The notes: a model not told the origin generated them from the sequence alone. DNA of 64,000 nucleotides from Streptomyces sp. DG2A-72 (GCF_030499575.1 NZ_JASTLC010000001.1:2194001-2258000); one strand, 5' to 3'. Counted from the stretch's first letter, positions 31,763 through 40,348 are shown. Program-made: numbers and translations.

Positions 31763-32697
31763 TTGTCCTCACCTCCGAACTTGCTCAGCCGCAGATAGAC
31801 CATCGAGCAGAAGAGCAGGATCACGAACGCGACCGTGGTCAGGGCCGACGCATAGCCGAAGTTGTGGGCGTCGACGCTGGTGTTGGCGATGTAGAGCGGG
31901 AGCGTCGTCGTCTCGCCCGCCGGTCCGCCGCCGGTGAGCGTGTAGAGCAGGTCGACGTTGTTGAACTCCCACACCGCCCGCAGCAGCGTGGACAGGATGA
32001 TCGCGTCCTTCAGATGAGGCAGCGTGATGTGCCAGAACTGTTTCAGCCGGCTCGCCCCGTCGACCTCGGCCGCCTCGTACAGGTCCTTCGAGACGGACTG
32101 GAGGTCGGCGAGGATGAGGATCGCGAAGAAGGGCACGCCGCGCCATAGATCGGCGACGATCGCCGCCGGGAACACGGTGGAGGTGTCCGACAGCCAACTG
32201 GTGCCGTAGGTGCCGATGCCCATGTCGGCGAGGTAACGGGTGATGCCCGTCTGGGAGTTGTAGAGCAGCACCCAGATCGCGGAGGTCAGCACACCGGAGA
32301 CGGCCCACGGCGAGAACACCAGCGCCCGGCCCAGCCCCCGCCCGACGAACGTCTGGTTGACGATCAGCGCCAGTGCCAGACCGAACAGCAGCTGCAGCCC
32401 GACCTCGACGAAGACCCACTTCGCGCTGAAGACCAGCGTGTCCCAGAAGACCGGGTCCTCGGTGAAGGCGTGGACGAAGTTGTCGAAGCCCGCGTAGCCG
32501 TTCCGCCAGGGTTTGGTGGGGTTGTAGTTCTGCAGGCTGTAGTAGAAGACGCTGAGCACCGGGTAGGCGATGAAGCCGAGCATCAGCACGGCGGCCGGGG
32601 CGATCAGCAGGTACGGCAGTCTGCGCGGGGTGGCAGAGGCACGGCGCCGCCGCCTCGGTGGCGCGGGCGGTTTCGCCACGGCTGCGGCTTGGGCCAT
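31759..32697 (-). CDS. ABC sugar transporter permease, MalF type
   Basis: 312 residues, six helices, EAA loop YEAAEVDGASRLKQFWHITLPHLK (about 207-230). An Arg-rich, Pro-rich N-terminus precedes the first helix (YLLIAPAAVLMLGFIAYPVLS). It is the first gene of the long minus-strand operon, so the promoter for up to 16 kb of pectin genes must lie just upstream, where a LacI-type palindrome is visible (32733-32745). Confidence 0.92.
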   Translation of the reverse strand: MAQAAAVAKPPAPPRRRRRASATPRRLPYLLIAPAAVLMLGFIAYPVLSVFYYSLQNYNPTKPWRNGYAGFDNFVHAFTEDPVFWDTLVFSAKWVFVEVGLQLLFGLALALIVNQTFVGRGLGRALVFSPWAVSGVLTSAIWVLLYNSQTGITRYLADMGIGTYGTSWLSDTSTVFPAAIVADLWRGVPFFAILILADLQSVSKDLYEAAEVDGASRLKQFWHITLPHLKDAIILSTLLRAVWEFNNVDLLYTLTGGGPAGETTTLPLYIANTSVDAHNFGYASALTTVAFVILLFCSMVYLRLSKFGGEDK

Positions 32698-32732
32698 GAC
32701 TGTTCTCCGTTCTCGTGCGTTTGCTCGTGCGG

Positions 32733-32745
32733 GTGAAGCGCTTAC
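32733..32745. promoter_or_regulatory. LacI-type operator before the pectin operon
   Basis: GTGAAGCGCTTAC is a near-perfect palindrome around the AAGCGCTT core that LacI/GalR-family repressors bind. It sits 36 bases before the first permease start and 49 bases after the stop of the dehydratase gene. No lacI-type gene is present in the window, so the repressor would be encoded elsewhere. Confidence 0.65.
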
Positions 32746-32793
32746 CGATCAACGTTCGGGATCTCGGCCAAGAGGGGTCCGGCCGAGAGTGGT

Positions 32794-34524
32794 TCAGCCC
32801 GCGTACGGGTCCTGCACCTTGCCCGGCCGTGCGAGGAACTCGAAGTCGCAGCCGGTGTCCGCCTGGGTGATCTGTTCGTTGTAGAGCGCGCCGTATCCGC
32901 GCTCGTACCGCACGGGCGGCGGCGTCCACTCCGCCCTGCGACGCTCCAACTCTGCGTGATCGACGTTGAGTCGGAGCGTTCTTGCGTCGACGTCCAGGGT
33001 GATCGAGTCGCCCGTGCGCACCAGCGCGAGCGGGCCTCCGATGTACGACTCCGGCGCCACGTGCAGCACGCACGTGCCGTAACTCGTGCCGCTCATCCGG
33101 GCGTCGGAGATCCGCACCATGTCCCGTACGCCCTGCTTGAGCAGGTGGTCGGGGAGGGGCAGCATCCCGTACTCCGGCATGCCCGGACCGCCCTTGGGCC
33201 CGGCGTTGCGCAGCACCAGCACGCTGTCGGCGGTGATGTTCAGGTCCGGGTCGTCGATGGTCCGCTGCATCGTCCGGTAATCGTCGAAGACGACCGCGGG
33301 GCCGGTGTGCTTGAGCAGGTGCGGCTCGGCGGAGATGTGCTTGATGACGGCGCCGTCCGGGCAGAGGTTGCCGCGCAGCACGGCGACCCCGCCTTCCTGC
33401 GCGACCGGGTTGTCGCGTGGGCGGATGACGTCGTCGTCGTGGACGACGGCGCCCGCGATCTGCTCGCCCAGGGTTCCGTTCACGGTCGGCCGGTCCAGGT
33501 GCAGCAGGTCGGTGATCCGCGAGAGGAAGGCGGGCAGGCCGCCGGCGAAGTGGAAGTCCTCCATGAGGTACTTCCGTCCGCCGGGACGTACGTTGGCCAG
33601 CACCGGCACGGTACGCGCGATGCGGTCGAAGTCGTCGAGGGTGAGCTTGATGCCGGCCCGTCCCGCCATGGCGATCAGGTGGATCACGGCGTTGGTGGAG
33701 CCGCCGAGACCCAGGACGGTCGTCACCGCGTCCTCGAAGGCCTCGCGGGTGAGGATGCCGGACGGCTCGATCCCGGTCCAGGCGAGTTCCACGGCGCGGC
33801 GCCCGGAGGCGGCGGCCATCCGCTCGTGCCCGGAGTCGACGGCCGGTATCGATGAGGCGCCCGGCAGCGTCATGCCGAGAGCTTCCGCCGCCGCGGTCAT
33901 CGTGGAGGCGGTCCCCATGGTCATGCAGTGACCCGGCGACCGGGCCAACCCGCCCTGGAGCTCTCGCAGTTCACAGTCCGTCAGGTTGCCCGCGCGGTGC
34001 TCGTCCCAGTACTTCCACATGTCGGTACCGGACCCCAGGGTCGCACCGCGCCAGTGCCCCGGCAGCATAGGACCCGCAGGAACGAAGATCGACGGAACAT
34101 CGGCCGAGACCGCGCCCATGAGCAGCGCCGGCGTCGACTTGTCGCAGCCCCCGAGCAGCACCGCCGCGTCGATCGGATACGACCGCAGCAGCTCCTCCGT
34201 CTCCATCGCGAGCAGGTTGCGGTAGAGCATCGGAGTCGGCTTCTGATAGGTCTCCGAGAGCGTGGAGACCGGGAACTCCAGCGGGAAGCCACCGGCCTGC
34301 CACACCCCCCGCTTGACCGCCTGGGCGCGCTCGCGCAGATGGACATGGCAGGGGTTGATGTCGGACCAGGTGTTGAGGACGGCGATCACCGGGCGGCCCC
34401 GGTACTCCTCCGCCTCGTATCCCAGCTGGCGCATGCGAGCGTTGTGCGACCAGGTGCGCAACTGGCCCTCGGTGCCGTACCACTGGTGGCTTCTGAGTTC
34501 TTCCGGGCGCTTTCTGCCGGTCAT
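32794..34524 (-). CDS. IlvD/Edd-family sugar-acid dehydratase
   Basis: 576 residues of the iron-sulfur dehydratase family. Cys59 (DINPCHVHL), Cys127 (LGGCDKSTPALLMGA) and Cys200 (SPGHCMTMGTAS) are the expected [2Fe-2S] ligands. The metal/substrate segments LGLGGSTNAVIHL and ISDARMSGTSYGTCVLHVAPE are intact. The sequence resembles arabinonate/xylonate/galactonate dehydratases rather than the valine-pathway enzyme. With the DHDPS-family gene overlapping it upstream, it fits conversion of an aldonate such as L-arabinonate to a 2-keto-3-deoxy acid. A role on galactarate is the alternative. The ATG at 34524 overlaps the upstream stop. Confidence 0.85.
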   Translation of the reverse strand: MTGRKRPEELRSHQWYGTEGQLRTWSHNARMRQLGYEAEEYRGRPVIAVLNTWSDINPCHVHLRERAQAVKRGVWQAGGFPLEFPVSTLSETYQKPTPMLYRNLLAMETEELLRSYPIDAAVLLGGCDKSTPALLMGAVSADVPSIFVPAGPMLPGHWRGATLGSGTDMWKYWDEHRAGNLTDCELRELQGGLARSPGHCMTMGTASTMTAAAEALGMTLPGASSIPAVDSGHERMAAASGRRAVELAWTGIEPSGILTREAFEDAVTTVLGLGGSTNAVIHLIAMAGRAGIKLTLDDFDRIARTVPVLANVRPGGRKYLMEDFHFAGGLPAFLSRITDLLHLDRPTVNGTLGEQIAGAVVHDDDVIRPRDNPVAQEGGVAVLRGNLCPDGAVIKHISAEPHLLKHTGPAVVFDDYRTMQRTIDDPDLNITADSVLVLRNAGPKGGPGMPEYGMLPLPDHLLKQGVRDMVRISDARMSGTSYGTCVLHVAPESYIGGPLALVRTGDSITLDVDARTLRLNVDHAELERRRAEWTPPPVRYERGYGALYNEQITQADTGCDFEFLARPGKVQDPYAG

Positions 34525-35432
34525 ATGGACCACCCCGCGGCTATCGCGGCGACCTCGGCGCGTTCGTCCTCGGGCAACGGCTTGCTCGGCGGGCGGACGT
34601 CGCGGCGGCACAGGCCGAGGGAGGCGAGGGCTTCCTTGACGACGGTGACGTTGTTGGCGGAGCCGTTGGCAGCGCGAAGTTCCTCGAAGCGGCGGATCTG
34701 CTCCCAGACCTTCATGGCGGCCGGATAGTCGCCGGATCGAAGCGCCTCGATCATGTTCTGCGAAACGGCGGGGGCGACGTTCACGAGTCCGGAGGTGAAG
34801 CCGGTGGCGCCCGCGGAGAAGTAGGAGGGGGCGTAGGGCTCGGCGAGGCCGGCGACCCAGACGAAGCGTTCCAGGCCCGCGTCGCGGGCGAAGGCGGCGA
34901 ACTTCGCGGCGTCCGGGACGGCGTACTTCACGCCGATGACGTTCGGGCAGGCGTCGGCGAGTTCGGCCAGGCGGAAGCCGCTGAGCTGGGCGTTGCGGAT
35001 GTACGGGATGACACCCAGCTCGGGCACGGACTCGGCGATGGCGAGGTGGTAGTCGACCCAGCCGCCCTGGGAGACGTACGGGTGGACGGGCTGGTGGACC
35101 ATCACCATCTGGGCGCCGAGTTCACGGGCGTGACGGGCGGAGGCGACGGCGGTGGGTACGTCGTGGCCGACGCCGACCAGGACGGCGGCGCGGTCGCCCG
35201 CCTCGTCGATGGTCAACTCGGTGACGAGCTGCCGCTCTTGGGGCGTGAGGGCGTAGAACTCCCCCGTGTTCCCGTTCGGCGTGAGGATGCCGACACCGCC
35301 GTCGAGCAGCCGACGCAGCAGGGCCCGGTGGGTGTCCTGGTCGACGCTGCCGTCCTCGGCGAACGGGGTCACCGGGATCGCCACCACATCGGCCAGGGCC
35401 GCCCGCTGGGCCTCGAACGTCACGCTGCTCAT
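34521..35432 (-). CDS. DHDPS-family 2-keto-3-deoxy sugar-acid dehydratase or aldolase
   Basis: 303 residues, a (beta/alpha)8 barrel of the dihydrodipicolinate-synthase superfamily. The Schiff-base Lys169 (VIGVKYAVPD) and Tyr144 (VIPYIRNAQ) are present, together with the entrance motif GNTGEFYALTPQE. Sandwiched between a GntR regulator and an IlvD/Edd dehydratase by 4-base overlaps, it should act on the 2-keto-3-deoxy acid the dehydratase makes. Either it dehydrates this to 2-ketoglutarate semialdehyde (L-arabinonate route) or it cleaves it as an aldolase. It is not the lysine-pathway enzyme, which is at 61283. Confidence 0.8.
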   Translation of the reverse strand: MSSVTFEAQRAALADVVAIPVTPFAEDGSVDQDTHRALLRRLLDGGVGILTPNGNTGEFYALTPQERQLVTELTIDEAGDRAAVLVGVGHDVPTAVASARHARELGAQMVMVHQPVHPYVSQGGWVDYHLAIAESVPELGVIPYIRNAQLSGFRLAELADACPNVIGVKYAVPDAAKFAAFARDAGLERFVWVAGLAEPYAPSYFSAGATGFTSGLVNVAPAVSQNMIEALRSGDYPAAMKVWEQIRRFEELRAANGSANNVTVVKEALASLGLCRRDVRPPSKPLPEDERAEVAAIAAGWSI

Positions 35433-36109
35433 TCCTGACCTTCCTCGTCCTGGTGCTCGGCCTGGATCTCTTCATGGGCCCCGGGGAAGGCCCGTTGCAC
35501 GAACGACGCGATGTGCGCGTGGAGGGCGCGAGCCGCACCGTCCGCGTCGCCCTCCAGGGCCAGCCGCAGGATCTCCCGGTGCTCACCGGCCTCCCTCTCC
35601 CAGGAGGGCGAGGCCGCCCAGGCGACGGCGGAGACCAGAGCGGCCTGGTCGCGGACCTCGTCGAGCATCCGGCCGAGCAGCGGGTTGCCGCAGGGCAGGT
35701 ACAGGGCGCGGTGGAACTCCCGGTTGGCGAGGGATCGTTCGGCGGTGTCGCCGGCCGCGTCGGCGCGGGTCAGCGCGGCGCGCGCGGCGTCGAGCGAGGC
35801 GCCGCGCCGGACCGCCCGCTTCAGCGCCTCGGGCTCCAGCAGCAGCCGCACGTCGTAGACCTCGCGTGCCATGTCCGCGTCCACCATGCGCACCGTGACG
35901 CCCTTGTACTGGTTCATCACGACGAGCCCGGTCCCGGCCAGGGTCTTCAGCGCCTCCCGCACGGGGGTCTTCGACACCCCGAACTGCGCGGCCAGCTCCG
36001 TCTCGACCAGGGCCTGACCGGGCGTCAACTGCCCGGTGAGGATGCGGCGTTTGATCTCCTCCTGCACATATTGCGTGCGGGAGGGGATCGGCGTGGGCAC
36101 AGAGGTCAT
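35429..36109 (-). CDS. GntR/FadR-type regulator of the sugar-acid operon
   Basis: 226 residues. N-terminal winged HTH (YVQEEIKRRILTGQLTPGQALVETELAAQFGVSKTPVREALKTLAGTGLV) and a C-terminal FCD all-helical effector domain with the metal-site residues of MAREVYDVRLLLEPEA, NREFHRAL and HREIL. It heads the operon with the DHDPS- and IlvD-type genes and overlaps the next gene by 4 bases, so autoregulation is likely. Palindromes just upstream (36140-36162) are candidate sites. A sugar acid is the expected ligand. Confidence 0.9.
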   Translation of the reverse strand: MTSVPTPIPSRTQYVQEEIKRRILTGQLTPGQALVETELAAQFGVSKTPVREALKTLAGTGLVVMNQYKGVTVRMVDADMAREVYDVRLLLEPEALKRAVRRGASLDAARAALTRADAAGDTAERSLANREFHRALYLPCGNPLLGRMLDEVRDQAALVSAVAWAASPSWEREAGEHREILRLALEGDADGAARALHAHIASFVQRAFPGAHEEIQAEHQDEEGQE

Positions 36110-36139
36110 GCGCGCCTCTCGGATCTCACATATCGCGTC

Positions 36140-36162
36140 TCATATATGACGTACGAAGTACG
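36140..36162. promoter_or_regulatory. Adjacent palindromes, candidate GntR operator
   Basis: TCATATATGA (36140-36149) is a perfect 10-bp palindrome, directly followed by CGTAC-GAA-GTACG (36150-36162), 31 bases upstream of the GntR start. Both are AT-rich for this genome. Either could be the binding site or part of the promoter. Confidence 0.55.
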
Positions 36163-36252
36163 ACGCGTTGAAGGTAAGAGGGGCGCCATGTTTCGTCAAT
36201 GCTTCTGACAGCTTCCGACAAAAGAAGTTGGGGTTGCGGCGAGGGCGTACGG

Positions 36253-36843
36253 TCACTGCCCGGGCGTCCACCCCGGGTCCCGGCCGCTCAGCCCCACCGC
36301 ACGGTCGAGCAGCGGTGCGTCCTCCGGCACCGGGACGACCGGGCCGAAGATGCCGCCGCGGGAGGGATCGTCGGCCGCCGCGAGGAGCAGGCCGTAACAC
36401 AGCCGGAGTGCGGCGGGGTCGGGCTCGTAGGGCTGGCCGGTGGCGCGGGCCAGGTCCCAGCCGTGAATGACCAGCTCGTCCACGGCGACGGCTCCGGCCT
36501 CCGCGCCCGACAGCGGAACGCCGCCCGCACGGGTCTCGCCGGTCCAGGCCGCCGGGTCGCGCCAGGCTTCGGCGAGTTCGTCGAGGACCTTGGGCAGTTC
36601 CTCGCGCCAGCCGGGTGCGATGTCCGGCACGGATTCGCCGGGGGCGGTGTCCGTGGAGGGGCCGAGGTCCTTGCGGCCTGCGTCGCGGAAGGCGGCGGCC
36701 AGGTGGGTGAGGTGCCCGAGCATGTTGCGCACGGTGTAGTCGGGGCAGGGCGTGACGTCCGCGAGCCGTTCGTCGGGCACGCCGTCCGCCAGGCGCGCCA
36801 AGATCCTGGTCTGCGGGCCGAGGTCGATGGTCGGCTCGGGCAT
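36253..36843 (-). CDS. TIGR03086-family DinB-like protein
   Basis: 196 residues of the actinobacterial DinB/mycothiol-dependent maleylpyruvate isomerase-like superfamily. Metal-site histidines occur in MLGHLTHLAAAF (about 41-52) and ELVIHGWDLARATGQPYEPD (about 122-141), the TIGR03086 signature. Members probably bind a metal and use mycothiol or another small thiol; the reaction is unknown for this subfamily. The gene is separate from the operons on both sides. Confidence 0.85.
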   Translation of the reverse strand: MPEPTIDLGPQTRILARLADGVPDERLADVTPCPDYTVRNMLGHLTHLAAAFRDAGRKDLGPSTDTAPGESVPDIAPGWREELPKVLDELAEAWRDPAAWTGETRAGGVPLSGAEAGAVAVDELVIHGWDLARATGQPYEPDPAALRLCYGLLLAAADDPSRGGIFGPVVPVPEDAPLLDRAVGLSGRDPGWTPGQ

Positions 36844-37080
36844 GGCAGGTCCTCCTGATGTCGGCGATGCGGTCTCTGCTCAGGTGGTGGACCCGACCGC
36901 GGCGCAAAACTCATCGGCCGGTCCGTCAGACCATCGCTCAGGTCCGTTCCGTACGGCTGCCTCCTGGTCCGGACGGTCCGGACGACCGACCGGCGCTCGC
37001 CCTTCCATCGTCCTTCCGCAGCCGCACTAAGGCATCTGCCCGATGCCCGCCGCCCCGCCTTAGAACCACCATGACCAGGC

Positions 37081-38301
37081 ATGACACCGACCTGGACAGT
37101 GCTGCGCGTGCTGCGCGACCGCAACGCGGGGCTGTATCTCTCCGGCGTGGTCGTCTCCGGCTTCGGTACGTCGGCCCTGTGGCTGGCGTCCGGCGTATGG
37201 GTCAAGGACCTCACCGGCTCGGACGGCCTCGCCGCGCTCAGCATGCTCGCCATGTGGGCGCCGACCCTGTTCGGCCCCCTGCTGGGCACGCTCGCCGACC
37301 GCACCCGCCGCAAACCTCTCCTCATCGCCACCAACGTGCTCCTGGCCGCCCTGCTGCCCACCCTCCTCACCGTCGACTCCGCGGACGGCCTGTGGCTGCT
37401 GTTCGCGGTCCTGTTCGTGTACGGCGCGGCGGGCGTCGTCCATGACGCGGCGGACTCGGCGCTGGTCGTCACCGCCGTCGACCGATCCCTCCTCGGCGAT
37501 TTCAACGGGCTGCGGATGACCGCCACCGAGGGCATGAAACTCGTGGCCCCGCTGGCGGGCGCGGGCCTGTACACGGCGTACGGCGGCCCGAGCGTGGCGC
37601 TTCTGGACGCCATGACGTTCGTGCTGGCCATCGGCCTGTACGTCGGCCTCCGCGTCCGCGAGGAGAAGCCCCGGCCGCTCTCCGGCCGGCGTGGGCAGAC
37701 GTCCGAGGGCGCCCGGCACCTGTGGGCGCACCCCCGGCTGCGCTCGCTCGTCCTCGCGGGCGGCACGACGATGCTCTGCGCGGGCGTGAACGGCGCGCTG
37801 GTCTACGCCGTCGTCGACGGCCTGGGCCACTCCCCCGCGTACGCCGGACTGCTCGCCGCCGTCCAGGGCGCCGGTTCCGTGGCGGTCGGCCTGTTCTCGG
37901 GCGCGGGGCTGCGACGCCTCGGCGCACCTCGTTTCGCGGCGTGCGGGATGGCGGTCACGGCCGTCGCGGCGGCCCTGCGGGCGGTGCCGTCCGACGCGGT
38001 CGCCCTGGTGTGCAGCGCGGCGATCGGCGCTGGGCTGCCGTGCGTGCTGATCGCCGCGCTGACCGCCGTACAGCGGGAGACACCGGATGCACTGCTGGGT
38101 CGTACGGTCGCCACGGCCAACACGTTGATGTTCGCGCCGAACGTGGTCGGGCTGGCCGTGGGCGCCGGTCTGGTCGAACTGGTCGACCACCGGCTGCTGT
38201 TGCCGTTCCTGGGCCTGGCGTGGCTGGTGGCGGCGGCTCAGCTCGCGGCGAGTGCGGAGCGCACCGTCTCCAGGTCGCCGTCCGACGCCAACCCGGCGTG
38301 A
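37081..38301 (+). CDS. MFS transporter (enterobactin-exporter-like)
   Basis: 406 residues, about twelve helices. The helix 2-3 loop GPLLGTLADRTRRKPLLIATN is the MFS motif A, and LLGDFNGLRMTATEGMKLVAPLAGAGLY is typical of the MFS_3/EntS-like branch. The substrate is unknown. The last 64 bases overlap the 3' end of the opposing gene at 38238, so the C-terminal tail (ERTVSRSPSDANPA) is encoded antisense to that gene's end. The start at 37081 lacks a clear ribosome site. Confidence 0.87.
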   Translation: MTPTWTVLRVLRDRNAGLYLSGVVVSGFGTSALWLASGVWVKDLTGSDGLAALSMLAMWAPTLFGPLLGTLADRTRRKPLLIATNVLLAALLPTLLTVDSADGLWLLFAVLFVYGAAGVVHDAADSALVVTAVDRSLLGDFNGLRMTATEGMKLVAPLAGAGLYTAYGGPSVALLDAMTFVLAIGLYVGLRVREEKPRPLSGRRGQTSEGARHLWAHPRLRSLVLAGGTTMLCAGVNGALVYAVVDGLGHSPAYAGLLAAVQGAGSVAVGLFSGAGLRRLGAPRFAACGMAVTAVAAALRAVPSDAVALVCSAAIGAGLPCVLIAALTAVQRETPDALLGRTVATANTLMFAPNVVGLAVGAGLVELVDHRLLLPFLGLAWLVAAAQLAASAERTVSRSPSDANPA

Positions 38302-39410
38302 TACAGCCGGATTTCGGTCGCCCCGAGATCCCGGGCGCGGGTCAGGTCCGCGGTGAGCGTGGCCGGGGTGCCGCCCATGCCGGAGACGACGGTGAAGTTG
38401 GCGGCGACGACAGCGCTCCCCTGCTCCACGCTGCCCTGCTCCACGAAGGGCGTGAGCAGACCCGGCCCACCCGCGCACGGCACGACCACACCGTCCGCGA
38501 CCGACAGGATGTGCTCCGGGTCCACCCCCGCGTTCGCACCGCAGTGGTACGACACCGGGTCGGCGTGCAGCAGGACCTGGAAGCCGTCGGGAGCGGCGGC
38601 ACGCACCGCTCGGACCGCCGCCTCCTGGAGCGTGCGGGCGGTGTCGTCGCGCCACGCGCGCGTGGCCGTCGCGTTCGTCTCGCCGAGCAGCTTCTCGATC
38701 GCCGCCCAGCCTCCGTCGGAGGGTGCGCCCTGCCACACGGGTTCCAGCGCGGTGCGTACGGCTGCCGCCAACTCGTCGGCGTCCAGGCCCTGTTCGCCGT
38801 ACCCCGTGCGGCAGTCCGGGCAGAAGCAGAGCGACATCAGGTACTGCCCGGCGTCCCCGAGGCCCACCCCGCCGGTCTTGTCGTGGGCGTGCAGGTGCTG
38901 CAGCCCGTACCAGCCGAGGGACTCCAGTTCCGTGCCGCGCGCGCCGGGCCGTACCGCAGCCTCGGCGGCCAGGTCGGTCAGGTACGCGCGCGTGGCGGGC
39001 TGGGCGATGCAGGGCGCCCACGGGTAGCGGTCGCCGTAGGCGTTGACGACCGAGGTGTCCGGGTGCTCGGCGCCCATACGGGAGTTGTGCGCGAGGACGA
39101 CCCAGGTGTGCACCTCCAGGTCGGCGTCCGCGAGCGCGGTGGCCGCCTCGCCGTAGGCGTCGCCCGGGGCCCAGTCACCGGCCGGGTACGGGCGCAGCTC
39201 CCGACCGTCCCACCGGTCGTCCGTGGGATACAGCACGGCCGCGTGCTCGGCGGTGACGATGCGGTGACGCGGGTGGCGGGGGGTGAGGGCGCGGGTGGAG
39301 TGGTAGGCGGCGGCGAGTGTCACCTGCCGCACGCCGAGCGCGGCGATCCGGCCGGGGGCCTCCGGGTCGCCGTTGACGTCCCAGGGGTAGACGAATGTCG
39401 ACGCCTTCAC
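38238..39410 (-). CDS. Uncharacterised barrel-like protein coupled to KdgD
   Basis: 390 residues, no signal peptide, no family I can name with certainty. Alternating segments such as KASTFVYPWDVNG, QVTLAAAYHSTRAL, LEVHTWVVLAHNS, YPWAPCIAQPATRAYLTDLA and FQVLLHADPVSYHCGANAG look like a TIM-barrel glycosidase or sugar-binding scaffold. FCPDCR (about residue 195) is a conserved-looking Cys pair. An EQGSVEQGS duplication is near the C-terminus. Its ATG overlaps the kdgD-like coding end (ATGA at 39407-39410), so the two are co-translated. A job in uronate or aldarate use is inferred only from that coupling. Confidence 0.75.
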   Translation of the reverse strand: MKASTFVYPWDVNGDPEAPGRIAALGVRQVTLAAAYHSTRALTPRHPRHRIVTAEHAAVLYPTDDRWDGRELRPYPAGDWAPGDAYGEAATALADADLEVHTWVVLAHNSRMGAEHPDTSVVNAYGDRYPWAPCIAQPATRAYLTDLAAEAAVRPGARGTELESLGWYGLQHLHAHDKTGGVGLGDAGQYLMSLCFCPDCRTGYGEQGLDADELAAAVRTALEPVWQGAPSDGGWAAIEKLLGETNATATRAWRDDTARTLQEAAVRAVRAAAPDGFQVLLHADPVSYHCGANAGVDPEHILSVADGVVVPCAGGPGLLTPFVEQGSVEQGSAVVAANFTVVSGMGGTPATLTADLTRARDLGATEIRLYHAGLASDGDLETVRSALAAS

Positions 39411-40348
39411 GCATCCTCCTGCAGCAACTCGTAGCCTCTGTCGATGAGTTCGGCCAGCTGCTTCACATGTTCCCCGGCCGGTTCGTGCAGCGGCGACCGT
39501 ACCGGACCGACGTCGAGCCCCCGCAGCCGTACGCCCGCCTTGACCAGCGAGACGGCGTAGCCGCGGCCCTGGGCGCGCAGGTCGACGAAGGGCCGGTAGA
39601 AGCCGTCCAGCAGCCGGTGGACGGTGGTGTCGTCGCCGGTGCCGAGCGCCCGGTGGAAGGCGAGGGCGATCTCCGGGACGAAGCAGAACACGGCGGAGGA
39701 GTAGAGGGCGATGCCGATGCCGCGGTAGGCGAGCTGGGTCTGTTCGGCGGTCGGCAGTCCGTTGAAGTAGAGGAAGCCGCCGGGGGCCTCGGTGCGGACG
39801 GCGCTCACGATGCGCTGCATGAGGTCCAGGTCGCCGAGTCCGTCCTTGAATCCGATGATCCCGTCCGTGCGGGCCAGTTCGACGGCCGTCTCCGGCGTGA
39901 ACACGGCGTTGTCGCGCTGGTAGACGATCACGGGCAGCGCGGTCGCGTCCGCCACTTCCCGGTAGTGCCGCAGCAGCCCCTCCTGCCCGGCGACGACGAG
40001 GTACGGCGGCATGGCGAGCAGCCCGTCCGCCCCGGCCGTCGCCGCGAGACGTGCATATCGCACGGCGAGCGCGGTGCCGTAGCCGGCGCCCGCGACGACC
40101 GGGACGCGCCCCTCGGCCGCCTCGACGGCCGCGCCTACACAGGTCTCGAACTCCTCCGGCGTGAGCGCGTGGAACTCCCCGGTGCCGCAGCAGGCGAACA
40201 CGGCGGCGGCCCCGGCCTCGACGCCCCGGCGGACATGGGTGCGGTAGACGTCCAGGTCGACCCCGCCGTCGGGGCCGTAGGCGGTGACGGGGAAGAACAG
40301 CGGCCCGCTGGGGATGCTCAGGCGTGCGGCAAGGGGGGCTGGCGTCAC
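39407..40348 (-). CDS. kdgD: 5-dehydro-4-deoxyglucarate dehydratase
   Basis: 313 residues of the DHDPS superfamily, with Schiff-base Lys168 (GIIGFKDGLGDLDLM) and Tyr143 (VIVYQRDNAVF). The characteristic KdgD entrance motif CCGTGEFHALTPEEF and the C-terminal GYAVSLVKAGVRLRGLDVGPVRSPL are present. It decarboxylates and dehydrates 5-keto-4-deoxyglucarate to 2-ketoglutarate semialdehyde, the step after uronate oxidation and aldarate dehydration. I choose the GTG at 40348 because AGGGAG lies 5-10 bases upstream; an ATG at 40378 is the alternative. It is divergent from uronate dehydrogenase, its pathway partner. Confidence 0.88.
   Translation of the reverse strand: MTPAPLAARLSIPSGPLFFPVTAYGPDGGVDLDVYRTHVRRGVEAGAAAVFACCGTGEFHALTPEEFETCVGAAVEAAEGRVPVVAGAGYGTALAVRYARLAATAGADGLLAMPPYLVVAGQEGLLRHYREVADATALPVIVYQRDNAVFTPETAVELARTDGIIGFKDGLGDLDLMQRIVSAVRTEAPGGFLYFNGLPTAEQTQLAYRGIGIALYSSAVFCFVPEIALAFHRALGTGDDTTVHRLLDGFYRPFVDLRAQGRGYAVSLVKAGVRLRGLDVGPVRSPLHEPAGEHVKQLAELIDRGYELLQEDA

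Noticed and set aside
34521..35432. Lysine-pathway dihydrodipicolinate synthase
   Set aside because: It lacks the TTGESPTT signature, sits with a GntR and a sugar-acid dehydratase, and a true DapA is at 61283.
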